From contig NC_084774.1 in NCBI RefSeq assembly GCF_028858725.1, forward strand, positions 7,104,001 to 7,168,000: DNA of 64,000 bases, read 5' to 3'. The DNA comes from Colius striatus (lineage: Eukaryota; Chordata; Aves; Coliiformes; Coliidae). Position numbers and translations under genes: made by a program. Shown one piece after another: positions 12,697 through 42,699 of the stretch (positions are counted from its first letter, which is position 1; each line of letters begins with the position of its first letter). The notes under the pieces were generated by a model. It did not search any database, was not told the DNA's origin, and was given only the letters and a program-made list of their open reading frames with translations.

Positions 12697-12750
12697 CCGC
12701 AGCTGGCGGTTCTCGGCCAGCCCCGCAGCTGGCGGTTCTCGGCCAGCCCC
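12697..12750. repeat. Tandem duplication, 26-bp period
   Basis: The block cgcagctggcggttctcggc plus the adjoining cagcccc occurs twice in direct succession with a period of 26 bases and no internal mismatch over the core. It lies in the RPN2 CpG island between the ERSE-like site and the ATG. Confidence 0.93.
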
Positions 12751-12959
12751 GCCGCCGCCGCCTGGCCACCTCCCGCCCGCTCCCTGCGCCTTCGCTCTTT
12801 TTCACAGCTTTGCGGTGTCCGTTGTGGGCGAGCGTGGGGCTGAAGGTCCCTCATAAAATACGCCGTTCGTCCCGACTCCCCCGGCGCGCCGCCGCGATGG
12901 TGCGGGCCGGAGCGGGGCGGGGCGCGGGGCGGAAGCGGCGCCGTGGCCCAGGCAGCATC

Positions 12960-32155
<19,196 letters not shown>

Positions 32156-32165
<10 letters not shown>

Positions 32166-32525
32166 TACCAGGAGAATGGAAGAAATGGGGGAGGGGGGAG
32201 AAACCCAAATGCCTTCAGAAGTGGATAAATTCCTGACAGAGCAGAAGAATGAAGGCAGAAGAGCAGACTTAATCTTTTTTTATATTAAGTCCCAAGGGTG
32301 CCAGTTCCACTTTTTTTAAAGCCTGATTTTCATGGTTGTGTTCATGCTACTCGAGTGCTTTTCATATGAATCCAGAAAATCCTTCCCTGGATCCTTCCCC
32401 CTTCTCCTCCCAGGACATTCAGATTTCCTTTAGAAAAAAAGGATGACAAAAATACATTTCTGCCTTTCCCCAGGTGCCCTCTCCTCATCCTAAATGATTT
32501 GTGAATAAAGAGGAAAGAATGGTCC
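32156..32525 (+). other. RPN2: RPN2 terminal exon: last codons, stop, 3' UTR and poly(A) signal
   Basis: A strong pyrimidine tract and AG (aatttttctttccag) precede gacacactag. In phase this gives Arg-Thr-His-stop, with TAG at 32,163-32,165; human RPN2 ends Arg-Thr-Ala-His, so this protein is one residue shorter at the tip. The 3' UTR is about 360 bases. The first canonical AATAAA is at 32,504-32,509, predicting cleavage near 32,525. The exact cleavage site is inferred. Confidence 0.8.
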
Positions 32526-35500
32526 CGAGTTTTTGGGTTTTGGCTGCCTTGGAGGCTCTGATGGGAAGTTGGGCTCACAGGGAAATGAAAAGAGCTTTTA
32601 CTGCTGGGTAATTTTGTGTGTGAGTCACTGCTGTGTGAAGCTTCCTGTTCTTTCATGCCCTTTCCCAGAGGGACATGTTTACTGGGGTGAGCTTCCCACT
32701 CCTGCTGTCCCCCCTGTGACAGCTCTCAGCTGCATTGCTGCACTCGTAGCTCTTGTCTCTGGCTCCAGGCTGGTGCTGGGCTGAGTCGCTGGGAGCCCTC
32801 AGGGCCTGGGCAGGAGGAGGCCTCAGGGTGTGCCTGTGTCTGGCTGGCAGGTATGGTGGATGCCTTGAGTGGGCTCACTTTCTTTCCAGCCTCTGGAAGT
32901 AACCTTTTCCCTGCAAATATGAGCGTGATTGAGTTTATTGCCTCGGTTCTTTGAAATCTGCTGATTGCCCTGTGGCCACGTGTGAGTTACTCAGGCTCTG
33001 ACTTCCCCATGAGTTACTGCCTTCAAGCCCCCTCTTGAGGTAGCAGACTTGGGCTTTATTGGAGGGCACACTGATGGTAAAAGTCAAAATCTCCTCCTGA
33101 TGAGCAACTTCCACATGGGAAACTTTACAGTTGCTCCTTCCCCTTCATCTGTGTGTTGGCTCCTGTTTGTCTGTGTCAGGCTTCTTTCTTTAAAGGCCTT
33201 TTGGCAAAGGAACTTTATCAAACGTCTTTTGGAGATCCAAGAAGATTATATCAACCAGCAGGCATGTGGATAAGGAGTGTGGAGCCAAGTCCTCCCAAGA
33301 GCTTCCCATGTGTCAGACATGACTCCACTTTATAAAAGCCATCTTGCCTCTTCCCTGCTGCATTTGTTCACACTTAGCTCACTGTGTCCTCTCAGAGTTC
33401 CTACCTGTTTGTTCTTTGGAAGGTTACACCAGAGGCCACAGAGGTTTTACAGTTGATTTAACAGTTCACTGCTTTGACCTCTGCACTCCTTCAAAAGCCT
33501 TATCTCATGCTGCACTTAACACTCCTTTAGTCCCAGAGGACTTAAGCATGAAATGGTTAAGCTACTGTTGCCATCTTACCCTGGAATTCTTTTCACCCTG
33601 CTGAGTTTTATGAGAGCCTCACACCTTTGTGCTGCTTTGCTTTCTAACCACGTTTTTGTACAGATGCCTCATGCTAGGACAGGACTTTCCCTAACATAGG
33701 TGCAGAAAGAAAACCATGGAGGGCTACTGTGATGTGTCTTTTCTAAGCTGCCTGTGGGGCTGCTCATTTTCTACCTTCTTGGCTGTTTGTTAGGCAAGGT
33801 TGGTTTTATTCTTTTGGCCCTTTATTTCTCAGACATTTTCTGGTTTGCCTCATTGGGGTTTATATTTAATCTCCCAGAGTTTGAACACGTGTTTCCTGAT
33901 TTGAATGTAAACTGAACTTTTAGAGGAGTCCCTTTAAATAGATGCACTCACACAGCTGGGGACTCCCTCACCTCCCTGGGCAGCCTGGCACAGGGGCTCA
34001 CAACCCTCTCAGGGAAAAAGTTCTGCCACAGCTCCAATCTCAACCTCCCCTGGGGCAACTTGAGCCCATTTCCTCTTGTCCTGTCATTCCTTACTTGAGA
34101 GATCAACCCTCACCTCCTGTCAGGGAGTGTCAGAGAGTGCTGCTGTCTCCCTTCAGTTTCCTCTTTTCCAGGATGAACACCCCCATTCCCTCAGCCCCTC
34201 CCCAGCACCCTTGTGCTCCAGCCCCTTCCCCAGCTCCACTGCCCAGCTCTGGCCATGCTGCAGCCCCTCAGTGTTGGCAGCTCAATTATAAAACCTGAGC
34301 TTGGGGCAGGCAAGCTCTGGGGAATCAGGGCAAGCAGAAGGTAATTTCCCTGCATGCTGGAGCCTGCTCCTACAACATGGTCACCTGAGCTAAAAATGAG
34401 CTACTGTATGTACTGCAGACTAGCAAGGAACTGTTCAGGTGCAAGGTGGGCTGGTTTCAGAGGCTTTAAGATGTGTTTGCACAGCACTGTATTTCCAGCT
34501 TGGCCTGGAGTTACTGGTACTGGACCTGCTGCCTTCGTTACCCCAGCTCTGAGTCATCCTCAGTGCACTTGGCCCCTGTCTTTGAGCAACATCTTCCATT
34601 CTGGGCCCAGAATCAAGACATGACTGTCTCTAGAGACAATGAGCCACCTTGACCTGCTGTTGGACAGGTTTATTTAGAACACCTTTTATTTCCTGCTAGT
34701 GATAGGGAAGCAGACCCCATCCTGACATTATTTACATTTCTGAAGACATCATTATTACACAAACAATAGGGATTTGGGGTGACAGGGGAGGAAGTAGCTG
34801 TATGAGGTCACTGGGTTAATAACTTACTTTGAAATCATTTACAGTTGTAACCCCAGCCACAGTGGAGCTCGGAGCCACTGGATGGCATGTTGAATTAAAC
34901 CACAGTGACAGCCCAGTCTGATGCACACGGATCTTCTTTGTCTCCCCTAGAGCTGGAGCTTCAGTTTGAACACCTCAGGGCTGAGCAGTAACTGTAGCTG
35001 AGCTTTTTAGGGTTCGGTTTTGCTGCCAGGGCTCTGTATTGGGAGGCAGCCAGCAATATTCCCAGCAGGGTTTCTAATGGGTGGCAGACGTGTGGATTCG
35101 AGTCTTGCCTCGCCCTCATCTGAGCTCTGTGTGTGGTTTGTGCCATCACAGGAGGCGGTCAATTTACTAAGTTGCCTAAAGGTGCCTTTTGGTGGCCTCA
35201 TGTTTATTAATGAGGCCCTCAGACAGAATGATGACTTGGCAGAAATTTTGCTCGGTTTTGTGATCTGGAAGCCTTAATTAGCAGCCAGTGATTCCCCAGG
35301 ATGATAGGTGTACTGCCTGCTTTAGTCTCTGCATGTAAAGTATCTTGATGTTAAACCATGGAGGTACTTGGGGTTTTTTCTGATTCAGTACACAGAGCAG
35401 GATTCAGAGAAGGGAGTTAAATTGCAAAGTAAATGAAGTAGTGCATCTGAAGGGCATTGCTTGGAGCAGATCTGGGGAGTGGATGCATCAGCTTCCAGCT

Positions 35501-36430
35501 GGTCACATCTGGGAATGTCTTCGTGGCTGTGAAGGGCTTTCTGTACAGTTGGAGCCTTGAGCTCTGTTATTCTGGATGGGAGGAGGAGGAAAAGAGAATC
35601 AGGAGAAAATTTGGTGAGTGCACACAGAAGTTTTTCATTCCCTGGAGGTTTTTCCTGGCTGATGTTATTTGTGAAAAGGGAGCCAGGTCAAGAGTGACAG
35701 GAGAGGTGCTGAAGTGCCCTGCTCTCCCAGCTGCATCCAGAGGCAGGATATAGGTAAAGTTCTGACCTTCTCCCCCTCCCCAGCCCCTGTTTGTTCAGTG
35801 TGCACACAGGGCTCTCCACACCCCTGCTGCCTGGGGTTGCACAGGCCCCATTCCTGTGGGACAGAGGAGTGAGAGGAAGTTGCTTCAAACAGAACAACTG
35901 ATGCTTGTACAGGTGAAAGTATTCCCAAGGATGGACTGTGCTGGCTCTCAGTCCCCCAGGGCTGGTAAGATTCAGAGTCTAATTCAAGTTGCAGGTGGCT
36001 ACTTGCAGGAGTGAGTGGTACAGAAAACAGTGCAGGGAACACCTGAAATGTCCTGCAGATCTAGAGGTGGGTTCTGCCCCCTGGGGAAGACTTTTGTCTG
36101 GTTTTAGCCAACTTAGGCACTGAGGCACACAGTCTCAGATAGCTTTACAAGGCTGCTTTTCATTGCTACAAGCCTGTTCCTGATACCCACATGCAGCACT
36201 TGTGATCTGTCTGTTCCAACTAACAGGACTTTAGGTACTTGACAGAAGTGATTCAGAGTTTTTGCCCCTTCAGATGCAGCAAGGACCCTTTTTCATGGAC
36301 AGCAGTGGGAGCTGTCTTTGCTGGAGAGCCTTCAAAGTGTTTGAGCAGTGCAGAAGCAGGGTGTTACGTGCAGAACTGAACAGGGAATAGTACTCACCAG
36401 AGCATGGGGAGGTGTAAAAGGGAGAAGTAT
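32526..36430. other. Intergenic region between the convergent RPN2 and GHRH genes
   Basis: RPN2 (+) and GHRH (-) end towards each other here. Apart from one CR1 remnant (33,955-34,290) I see no gene or repeat. The 3' UTR of GHRH must occupy part of the right side. No AATAAA or ATTAAA for the minus strand lies close to its stop codon; the first candidates are near 35,203 (tttatt on plus) and 34,670-34,690, so the mRNA end is unresolved. A block at 35,170-35,290 looks like a possible conserved element. Confidence 0.55.
33955..34290 (-). mobile_element. Old CR1 LINE fragment
   Basis: On the plus strand the order ccctgggcagcctggcacag, gggaaaaagttctgccac, aacctcccctggggcaactt, gagcccatttcctcttgtcc and the ccagcccc/ccccagctccactgccc blocks match the antisense of an older CR1 subfamily. 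It is more diverged than the other copies and lacks the terminal attctatgat motif, so both ends are eroded or truncated. Confidence 0.85.
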
Positions 36431-39400
36431 TTACATGAGCTTAGTCAGGGCACTGGGAAAGGTTTTTAACCGACTGCTGCTGATATCCTGAGGCCTGTGA
36501 AAGAAAACAGGACAGTAATGGCATAACTGGGATTGAGAGACTCTTCCACTGCTATTTTACTGAATGATGGGTTTGAAGAGACAGCACAGTTATGCTACTG
36601 TGCCTGGTGTGGGCTGGCTCAGGACAGGCTGTCCCATATCTGCACCCTGCTTGCCCCCGTAAGGGAAGGCTGGGGTTTGGGGTCACGTAGGAGCTTTATT
36701 CTTCCCCTGAGTGTACCTGAAAGATGATAAAACCAGTAGCCTTGCATCAGGAAGGCAGAGAGCAGTGAGGACCTTGTGTGGTTCCTGTGGTGAGCACATG
36801 ATTCCCACCTACCTGTGGTTGTGCAGAGTGGTTCCCAGGAAGTCCCTGAGGAGCATCAGCAGCTGGTAGTGGCTGTCCATCAGGATGCCGTCGGACTGCC
36901 GCCGCGTCGGGGGCTCCCGCAGCCCCTGCCCTGGGCTGCTCTCCCTGCTTCTGTTACATGCACATGAGGAACATCTTTGGTTCAGAGATGCTTTTTAGTA
37001 CCCTGGTTGAAGTTTGGCTCAGGCTAAGCAGCACAACAAAGAAACTTGCTGGGTCTGAGCCTAGGGCCATTCTGTTTCATTTCAGGAAGGAATTGGCCAG
37101 CTGTATTCGCTTCTGTGTTAGAGAAGGGATTGGAGCTGGGTCACATCTGACTAGTTGATCTTATTTACTGCAGACACTGATCTACCAAGCCAAAGCTTGA
37201 TGGTGGCAGTGGAGAGGCTGTTCTCTGTGTTCAAACCAAGCCAGGAATAACTGTTTCCTGCCAGAGAATGATCACTCCAACTATTATTTGCAAATCTTAT
37301 TGCTTGTTGATATTATAGATCATCTCTCAGATGATGTGACATATACAGGAGGAAAGGATTAATTAGGCTGCTTAATGATAGCTGTGATTAGAGGGATCTG
37401 AGACTTGGGGATGCAGGATGCTCTTTGGGATGTGGAAGAGCAGGAGGCAGTGCTTCTGTTGCAGCAGAAGGTGATGATTTCTGCTACATGCAGGAAAGAA
37501 ACTGCCCAGTGTAATAAAGCAAAACATTAGCCCTAGGCCAGTAGAAGGCCGTGGCTCACCCAAGCCTCTTGCCAATGATGGTCTGGAGGAATTTTCGGGC
37601 AGAAATCTGCCCCAGGAACTTCCGGTAGCTGTTGGTGAATATGGCGTCAGCGTGGCGCTGCATCCTGGGGAGGGACAAGCAGAGGGCAGGCTCTGAGCTC
37701 GCTGAGAAATGGCATTTCAGGTGACAGAACACACCAGGTGGAACACTGCTGGTAGCAGGGGCAGGTAACCACAGCAAATGCCTTTTGGTAGTGGGGTGTG
37801 TTAGGGTTGGAGGGTAAAAGGAGTCGAGGGAGCTCAGTCCTGACATGGAGAGGGCAGGCAAAATAAAATGGCTGTTAGTCAGTATCCACAGTGAAACAAG
37901 GAGGGAACCAAAGGTGAGGACAGACAACCAGTGGAAAGGAGGAGAAGCACAGCTGGGAGAGGGCAGAGCTGGGGCTGAGACATTCCTGTGCTCTGCAGCA
38001 GCACCATCACCTCCTGGAGGGCTGTGTCTGGGAAGGGCTGACAACAGCCTCCAGCCTCTGTTTGGATCCAGGCTCCTGAAAACCCCAAGTAAGGGGGAAC
38101 AAGGTGGAACCACTTGGCTGGTTCCACTCTTGTAAGGATGAGTCCTCTGCTTCAGACAGAAACAACCATCCTCCGTCTCCTGGCAGGGGTGGAAAGCAGA
38201 GGCTCTAACAACTATGCAGACGGACTCCCAGAGCTCAGTGCAGAGTTATGCTCCCTGCAGGAGCCCTGGGCCTGAGGCCCTGCCCCTGTCAGTACACCCC
38301 TGCTGCTGGGGGACAGCAGGACCTGGCTCTGGACATGGCTGAGAGCTGGCATGGTCCCAGCCTTCTGCTCTGGTTGCAGGGCTCAGCAGAGTTCTCCTCC
38401 TGGAGCCTGGACTCTCTGATGCTGGTGGGACTAAGTGACCTACTGGTCTGCTCCTGGCTGAGGGAAGATCATAACCAGCATACCCTTGCTACAGCGGGGC
38501 TGAGAGGTGAGATACAAACCTCTTCTCGGTGGGGTCTGTTAACAAACCCTCCTCCTGTTCCTCTGCTGAGAGGTTATGGCTCTGCAGTGAGCTGCTCTGC
38601 TGTAGCTGGAAGTTCATGGCCTTGCCAGCAGCTGGCCCTGGAGTGTACCTGCAAGACAAAGGCACGGCACACTGTGAGACACACTCAGTTGCCAGGTGGG
38701 GATCAGGCTTCTTGGCCACTACTGCTTTTTCTTCAGCCTTTTGCCTTCTCCATCCCATCAGCAACATAGCTAGAAACCACCCCAAAGCTTTTCCAGCAGC
38801 GGAAAGATGGTTGATAGGGCTGCCTCACACACCCTTCCCCTTCACTGAGCTCCCAGCATCCTCCAGCAAAGCTCCAGTGATTCTGGTCTTGTTATTCCAT
38901 GGCTTTGGCACAGGCCAAAGCATTTTCTATATGACATTGCAAATCCACCTTTTAAAACCCAACTTTGTGCTTCCATCCCTTTGTAGTGGTAGGAAGTAAT
39001 GTTACAACTTCTAAGAGTCTACCAGGAAATCCAGGAAATACTAATAGGCAGCTGTGGAGTTCATGTAGTAGAATATCTGCAGTTCTGACTTCAATGCAGG
39101 TGGCCTGCAGGCACAGATTTTAATCAGTGATGGAGCTGGAGGTGGTGTGCCTGCTCTGGAGATTGACAGATTTCCCTTTATAGAACTCAGCATTCAATTC
39201 TCAAAGCAACTGTTTGGGCTGAAGGGTTCCATCAAGTGCCTGCCTTCTTTGGAAGCTGCCCCTAGGCTAGCAATGTGCCCCAAAAATGAGCCAGGGTAAA
39301 GAAATGGGCTTACCAATGCACATCCAGATCATGTGGCTTTCAGCAGTGCTGGCAGCCTTCATCTGGCATGTGCACATTTTGCACAATGGGGCAGTGACAG

Positions 39401-39506
39401 CATGGATAAAGCACTCAGCAGCTTACCTGAGAGCTGGGTAGAGAGGAGAGGAGATGGAGCATGAGACTAAATGCAGGAACAGGAGCAGAGTGGCCTTATC
39501 CAGCAT
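36431..39506 (-). CDS. GHRH: GHRH, growth hormone-releasing hormone precursor (spliced, minus strand)
   Basis: Hypothalamic peptide that stimulates pituitary growth hormone release. Coding exons in transcription order: 39506-39427, 38648-38520, 37664-37560, 36950-36813, 36494-36431, all GT-AG, 516 bases, 171 residues plus stop. Exon 1 encodes the signal peptide (MLDKATLLLFLHLVSCSI). Exon 2 encodes a cryptic peptide ending in a TEKR cleavage site. Exon 3 opens with MQR and then HADAIFTNSYRKFLGQISAR, the GHRH core; human is YADAIFTNSYRKVLGQLSAR. The hormone could extend 47 residues to a ThrArgArg site in exon 4. Beyond it lies the propeptide GILMDSHYQLLMLLRDFLG, ending in LTKLM and TAA. The last exon (acceptor ttttctttcacag, on minus) is inferred from phase and splice quality and is less certain than the other four. 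The acceptor before the ATG exon (tgcatttcag) ends at 39,527, implying an upstream non-coding exon. Confidence 0.95.
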
Positions 39507-39721
39507 CTTCCACCCTTTGGAGTCACCTGAAATGCAGAGCAGTGTGAGTCAGCAGCAGTGAAATGCTCCAGGCCAGGAGGGGAGCCCAGTGACACCTTCG
39601 TGTTCTCACTCCCCTTGCTCAATTATCAGCACAAAGGGACAGTAAGGTGCCTCTTTGTGGTGTTTCTCAATGCAGAGATACCTTGATGTGGCAAAGTCTT
39701 CCCCAGGGAGTGCAATTCATA

Positions 39722-39822
39722 GACTCATCATAGAGTCACAGAATGGTAGGGGTTGGGAGGGACCTTTACAGATCATCTAATCCAACCCCCTTGCTCAAGC
39801 AGGTTTGCCTAGATCAGGTCCT
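39722..39822 (-). mobile_element. Short CR1 LINE 3' end upstream of the GHRH ATG exon
   Basis: On plus: cacagaatggtaggggttgg, gagggacctttacagatcat, ctaatccaacccccttgctc, aagcaggtttgcctagatcaggtc. This is the antisense of the last 100 bases or so of CR1, 5'-truncated and little diverged. It sits in the predicted first intron of GHRH, about 200 bases upstream of the ATG exon and in the same transcriptional sense as GHRH. Confidence 0.92.
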
Positions 39823-42358
39823 GGAGGCAGTGGCTGTGTGTGACCACTCAGGGAGCTGCTGTCTCCCTTGGGTCAGGAGACAGGGCTGCTCAGCAGGGCT
39901 ATTGACCTGCCTTGCTGCTGTGGTTGAAGTAGAGCTCTCAGGTAGTGATAAGCCCCAGGGACCACTACCCAGGCTGTTCCTTCAGTCCTTGTGCTTGGGC
40001 AGAAGTAGGCCTGGGCCAAAATATGGGAGGGCTGAACTGCTTTTGTGTTGAGAGAAGCCTCCCTGGCACTCACTGAGGCACCCACACAGCTCTGAGCTGG
40101 GCTGTGGCAGAGGGTGAGCTGCAACCACACAGGCCAGGCTGGTGCCAGTGTGAGGGCACACACTTGGGAGCTTTGTCACTGCAAGCCAGGGACAGCAGGA
40201 AGGTGTTTCAGTCAGTTTTGATTGAAAGCCATTAATCTTTTGCTCAAAAAAAATAGAAGAATCTTTAAGACTCTTGGTAGAAATGTTTAGAATGTCAAGT
40301 TTCCTTGTTCCCTGTCTTATTTTACACAAGGAAAGCACAGAAATAGTTAATCTCCATAAGAGGAGGGGAAAAACCCAAACCTTTCCAAATGTATAACAAT
40401 GCTTTCTTGCAAAAAGAGCAGCTTCCAGATGGAAAGGGTTTGGTCTCTGTGACTGCCAAGCCACTTCCCAAGAGCAGGGGGGTTACTGATGGTGGTGGCA
40501 GGAGGGGGCCCTTTCTGATGGAAAACACCAGCAGTGAGCTCTGGTTTCCTGCTCAGATGTAGCTGCCCACTCTCCTGATTGTAGAGCAACATAGTGAGAG
40601 GAAGGGTAAGGATCTTGCAAGTCTAATCTTGGTATGGAAGTTATTAGTGGCAGTGCCAGAAGTGGATGGACAGGCGTGGGAAAGGTGGGCACTGAGAAAA
40701 GGGGGTTCTTATCCCAGACTCATTCTCAGCCCAGTCCCTGTTCCCAGCTGCTTGTGCTCCAGGCAGGGGACCAGCAGCTCCCCATCTGATCCCCCATTGG
40801 CTCCTGGCTTCAACATAGCTGTGCATCCCTTATCACTAATACCTGGTCTCTTAAGGAATGGCTCCAGCCTGTCAGAGAGCTCAGAAACGCTCAGAAGCAG
40901 CAAAAAGAGTGACTGTAAGAGACTTACACAGCTGCTGGGTTTACAGCAAATTTCCTGCTAGCCTTTTTTTCCCCCCTTTTTCATTTGGACATGAAAAATC
41001 CTGCCCCTTCTGTGTCTCTCCCCTAAATATCTCCAAGACAAATCCCAAATAGATTTTTCTAGAGGAGGAAATTATCTGAAGCATCTGTCAGGGGGTACAA
41101 GGAGACTGTGGCACCAACATCTATAGAAAGTACCAACCAAGAGATGTAATCAGTACCAGGAAAGCTGCAAAGGGAGCTGAGAAGTTGGGTATCAATGTAA
41201 ATGAAAACCTAGCCCAATGTTGCCTGCTTCGTTTTTTCTTCCTGGGATACAGCCCAGATTGTCGCTTTCTGGATCTGATTTCTCTGATGATGGGTGTTTC
41301 TCCACAATCACTTTTTGTCCCTCTGAGACAATTTTCTGTTCCTTTCTCTACTATTAGTTCCTTTGCCAAATCTTCTTTTGGTTTGGCTTTGCCTTTCTTC
41401 CCCTGCCTCACTTTGTCTTCTCCTTACCTAGAGTCTGCTTCTTGTCCCAGCCGTTTGGGTATCTCTGTCTCCCTTTTTCCCCTCGGGAAAGAGTCTGAAA
41501 TGAAAGTTCCTTCCCAGAAGTGTCTGCTGCTTCAGAGGAGAAGCTGGGGAATTGAAGTGTCATCCTGCATACAGGCAGCTTGACAGCTTTACAAAACCTT
41601 GTTGCCTTTGGAATTCTGCTAAGGTGAGGGACACTTTCCTTTCTGGCAGCATGTGAAGAAATGATTCACAAATAAATTCCCCTTACGATGAAGAGCTTTC
41701 AGCACTATTCCAGCAGATAAAGTATAAGAGCCTCATTCCCTCCTGAACAACACTAACAGCAGCTCTGTGAACGTGGTGTTGGAGAGATGGGGTATCCTAT
41801 TGTTTCTGAAACCTTAACCTCATCAGTCCTAAAGATACCACTGTGGAGATGAAACGAAGCTTTTTACCCCATGTGATGAAGTTCAGGCATTTATGCAGTG
41901 AAATACTACCTCAGAGCAGCAGAAATCTTTTGAAGTCTCTTCCTGCACCTCGGTGTAGCTGTTCCTGGAGCACACTGTTGCCTTTCTCCTGGCACTTTGG
42001 CTTGGCTCAAACACAGGTTTATTGGTGGATGAGGAAAACGGCATTTGTTTCCCAGGGTAAAAGGAGCTCACAGGAGTACAGCGAGACAGGAAAACTCTGC
42101 TACAGCTAATGAACACCCAACAGGTTTGCACAAGGCTTATGTGTTATCATCCTATTGAATTACATTTATCCTAGAGCTCAATTATTGTTTCATTCTGCAA
42201 CTCGGTACCAAACAAATGTTGTCTGTTACAGAGGAGATTGTGCCTGGCAAAGCTGATTACTGCTGCCAGCTTTGATTGCATTCCCGGGGACTGTCATTGT
42301 CTCCAACTTCCAAATAGACATTATCTCATTAAGTGCACACACAGACACTCACACTTAC
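39823..42358 (-). other. Predicted GHRH first intron, no coding content seen
   Basis: If the exon at 42,359-42,547 is GHRH exon 1, this stretch plus 39,527-39,822 is its first intron, about 2.8 kb. I see no repeat besides the CR1 tail and no convincing open frame. AT-rich segments at about 41,640-41,720 and 42,160-42,310 look less like neutral sequence but carry no named motif. Confidence 0.4.
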
Positions 42359-42547
42359 CCTTGCCTTGGAAAACAAGCGCTTCTTAGGTCAGCTCCTGTC
42401 CAGGTGTTTCCTTGTTGTCAGTGCAACTTCTCTGGAGCTGCTTCTGGGAGCCCCGCTGCGTCCCACCCTCGGCAGTGCTGGGGCAGCCCCGGGACGTGTG
42501 CGGAGCAGGGAGGACACTCTCAGATCTACCCCCAGCTGTCCTCTGGC
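42359..42547 (-). other. GHRH: Candidate GHRH 5' non-coding exon
   Basis: On the minus strand, about 190 bases after a TATA box, the sequence ccaaggcaagg is followed by the perfect donor gtaagtgtgag (exon end at 42,359). An acceptor (tgcatttcag) exists 2.8 kb downstream, directly before the GHRH ATG exon, and needs an upstream partner. The start near 42,547 is placed 30 bases from the TATA box by convention. The exon would be wholly 5' UTR. This is an inference from signals; no transcript was examined. Confidence 0.55.
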
Positions 42548-42570
42548 TGCCAGAGAGCTGCATCTCCTCT

Positions 42571-42577
42571 TTTTATA
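42571..42577 (-). promoter_or_regulatory. GHRH: TATA box, proposed GHRH core promoter
   Basis: The minus strand reads tataaaaagagg, a strong TATA box. Immediately upstream on that strand (42,611-42,630 on plus) lie a CRE-like tgacgtg and a homeodomain-type taattg core. GHRH is a neuron-restricted gene, for which a TATA promoter is expected, and mouse GHRH is known to depend on the homeobox factor Gsx1. The assignment to GHRH rests on position, strand and the donor downstream. Confidence 0.55.
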
Positions 42578-42665
42578 CCTGTACTCCCTCAGGAATCCTG
42601 TGGGCTTCTACACGTCAGAGAATCAATTATCCTCCTGGATTTCAAGGGCTGTGTTTAGCATCCTC

Positions 42666-42697
42666 TGTGTGTGTGTGTGTGTGAGTGTGTGTGTGTG
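42666..42697. repeat. (TG)n microsatellite with one interruption
   Basis: About 16 TG units broken once by GAG. It lies some 90 bases upstream of the proposed GHRH TATA box, where length variation could affect the promoter; that effect is speculative. Confidence 0.93.
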
Positions 42698-42699
42698 GG

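Noticed and set aside
12213-12854. 213-codon minus-strand frame across the RPN2 CpG island, a possible divergent gene
   Set aside because: Its apparent repeats (RALAACVA-like) are just the translated 20-bp tandem array, and no donor or second exon could be linked to it.
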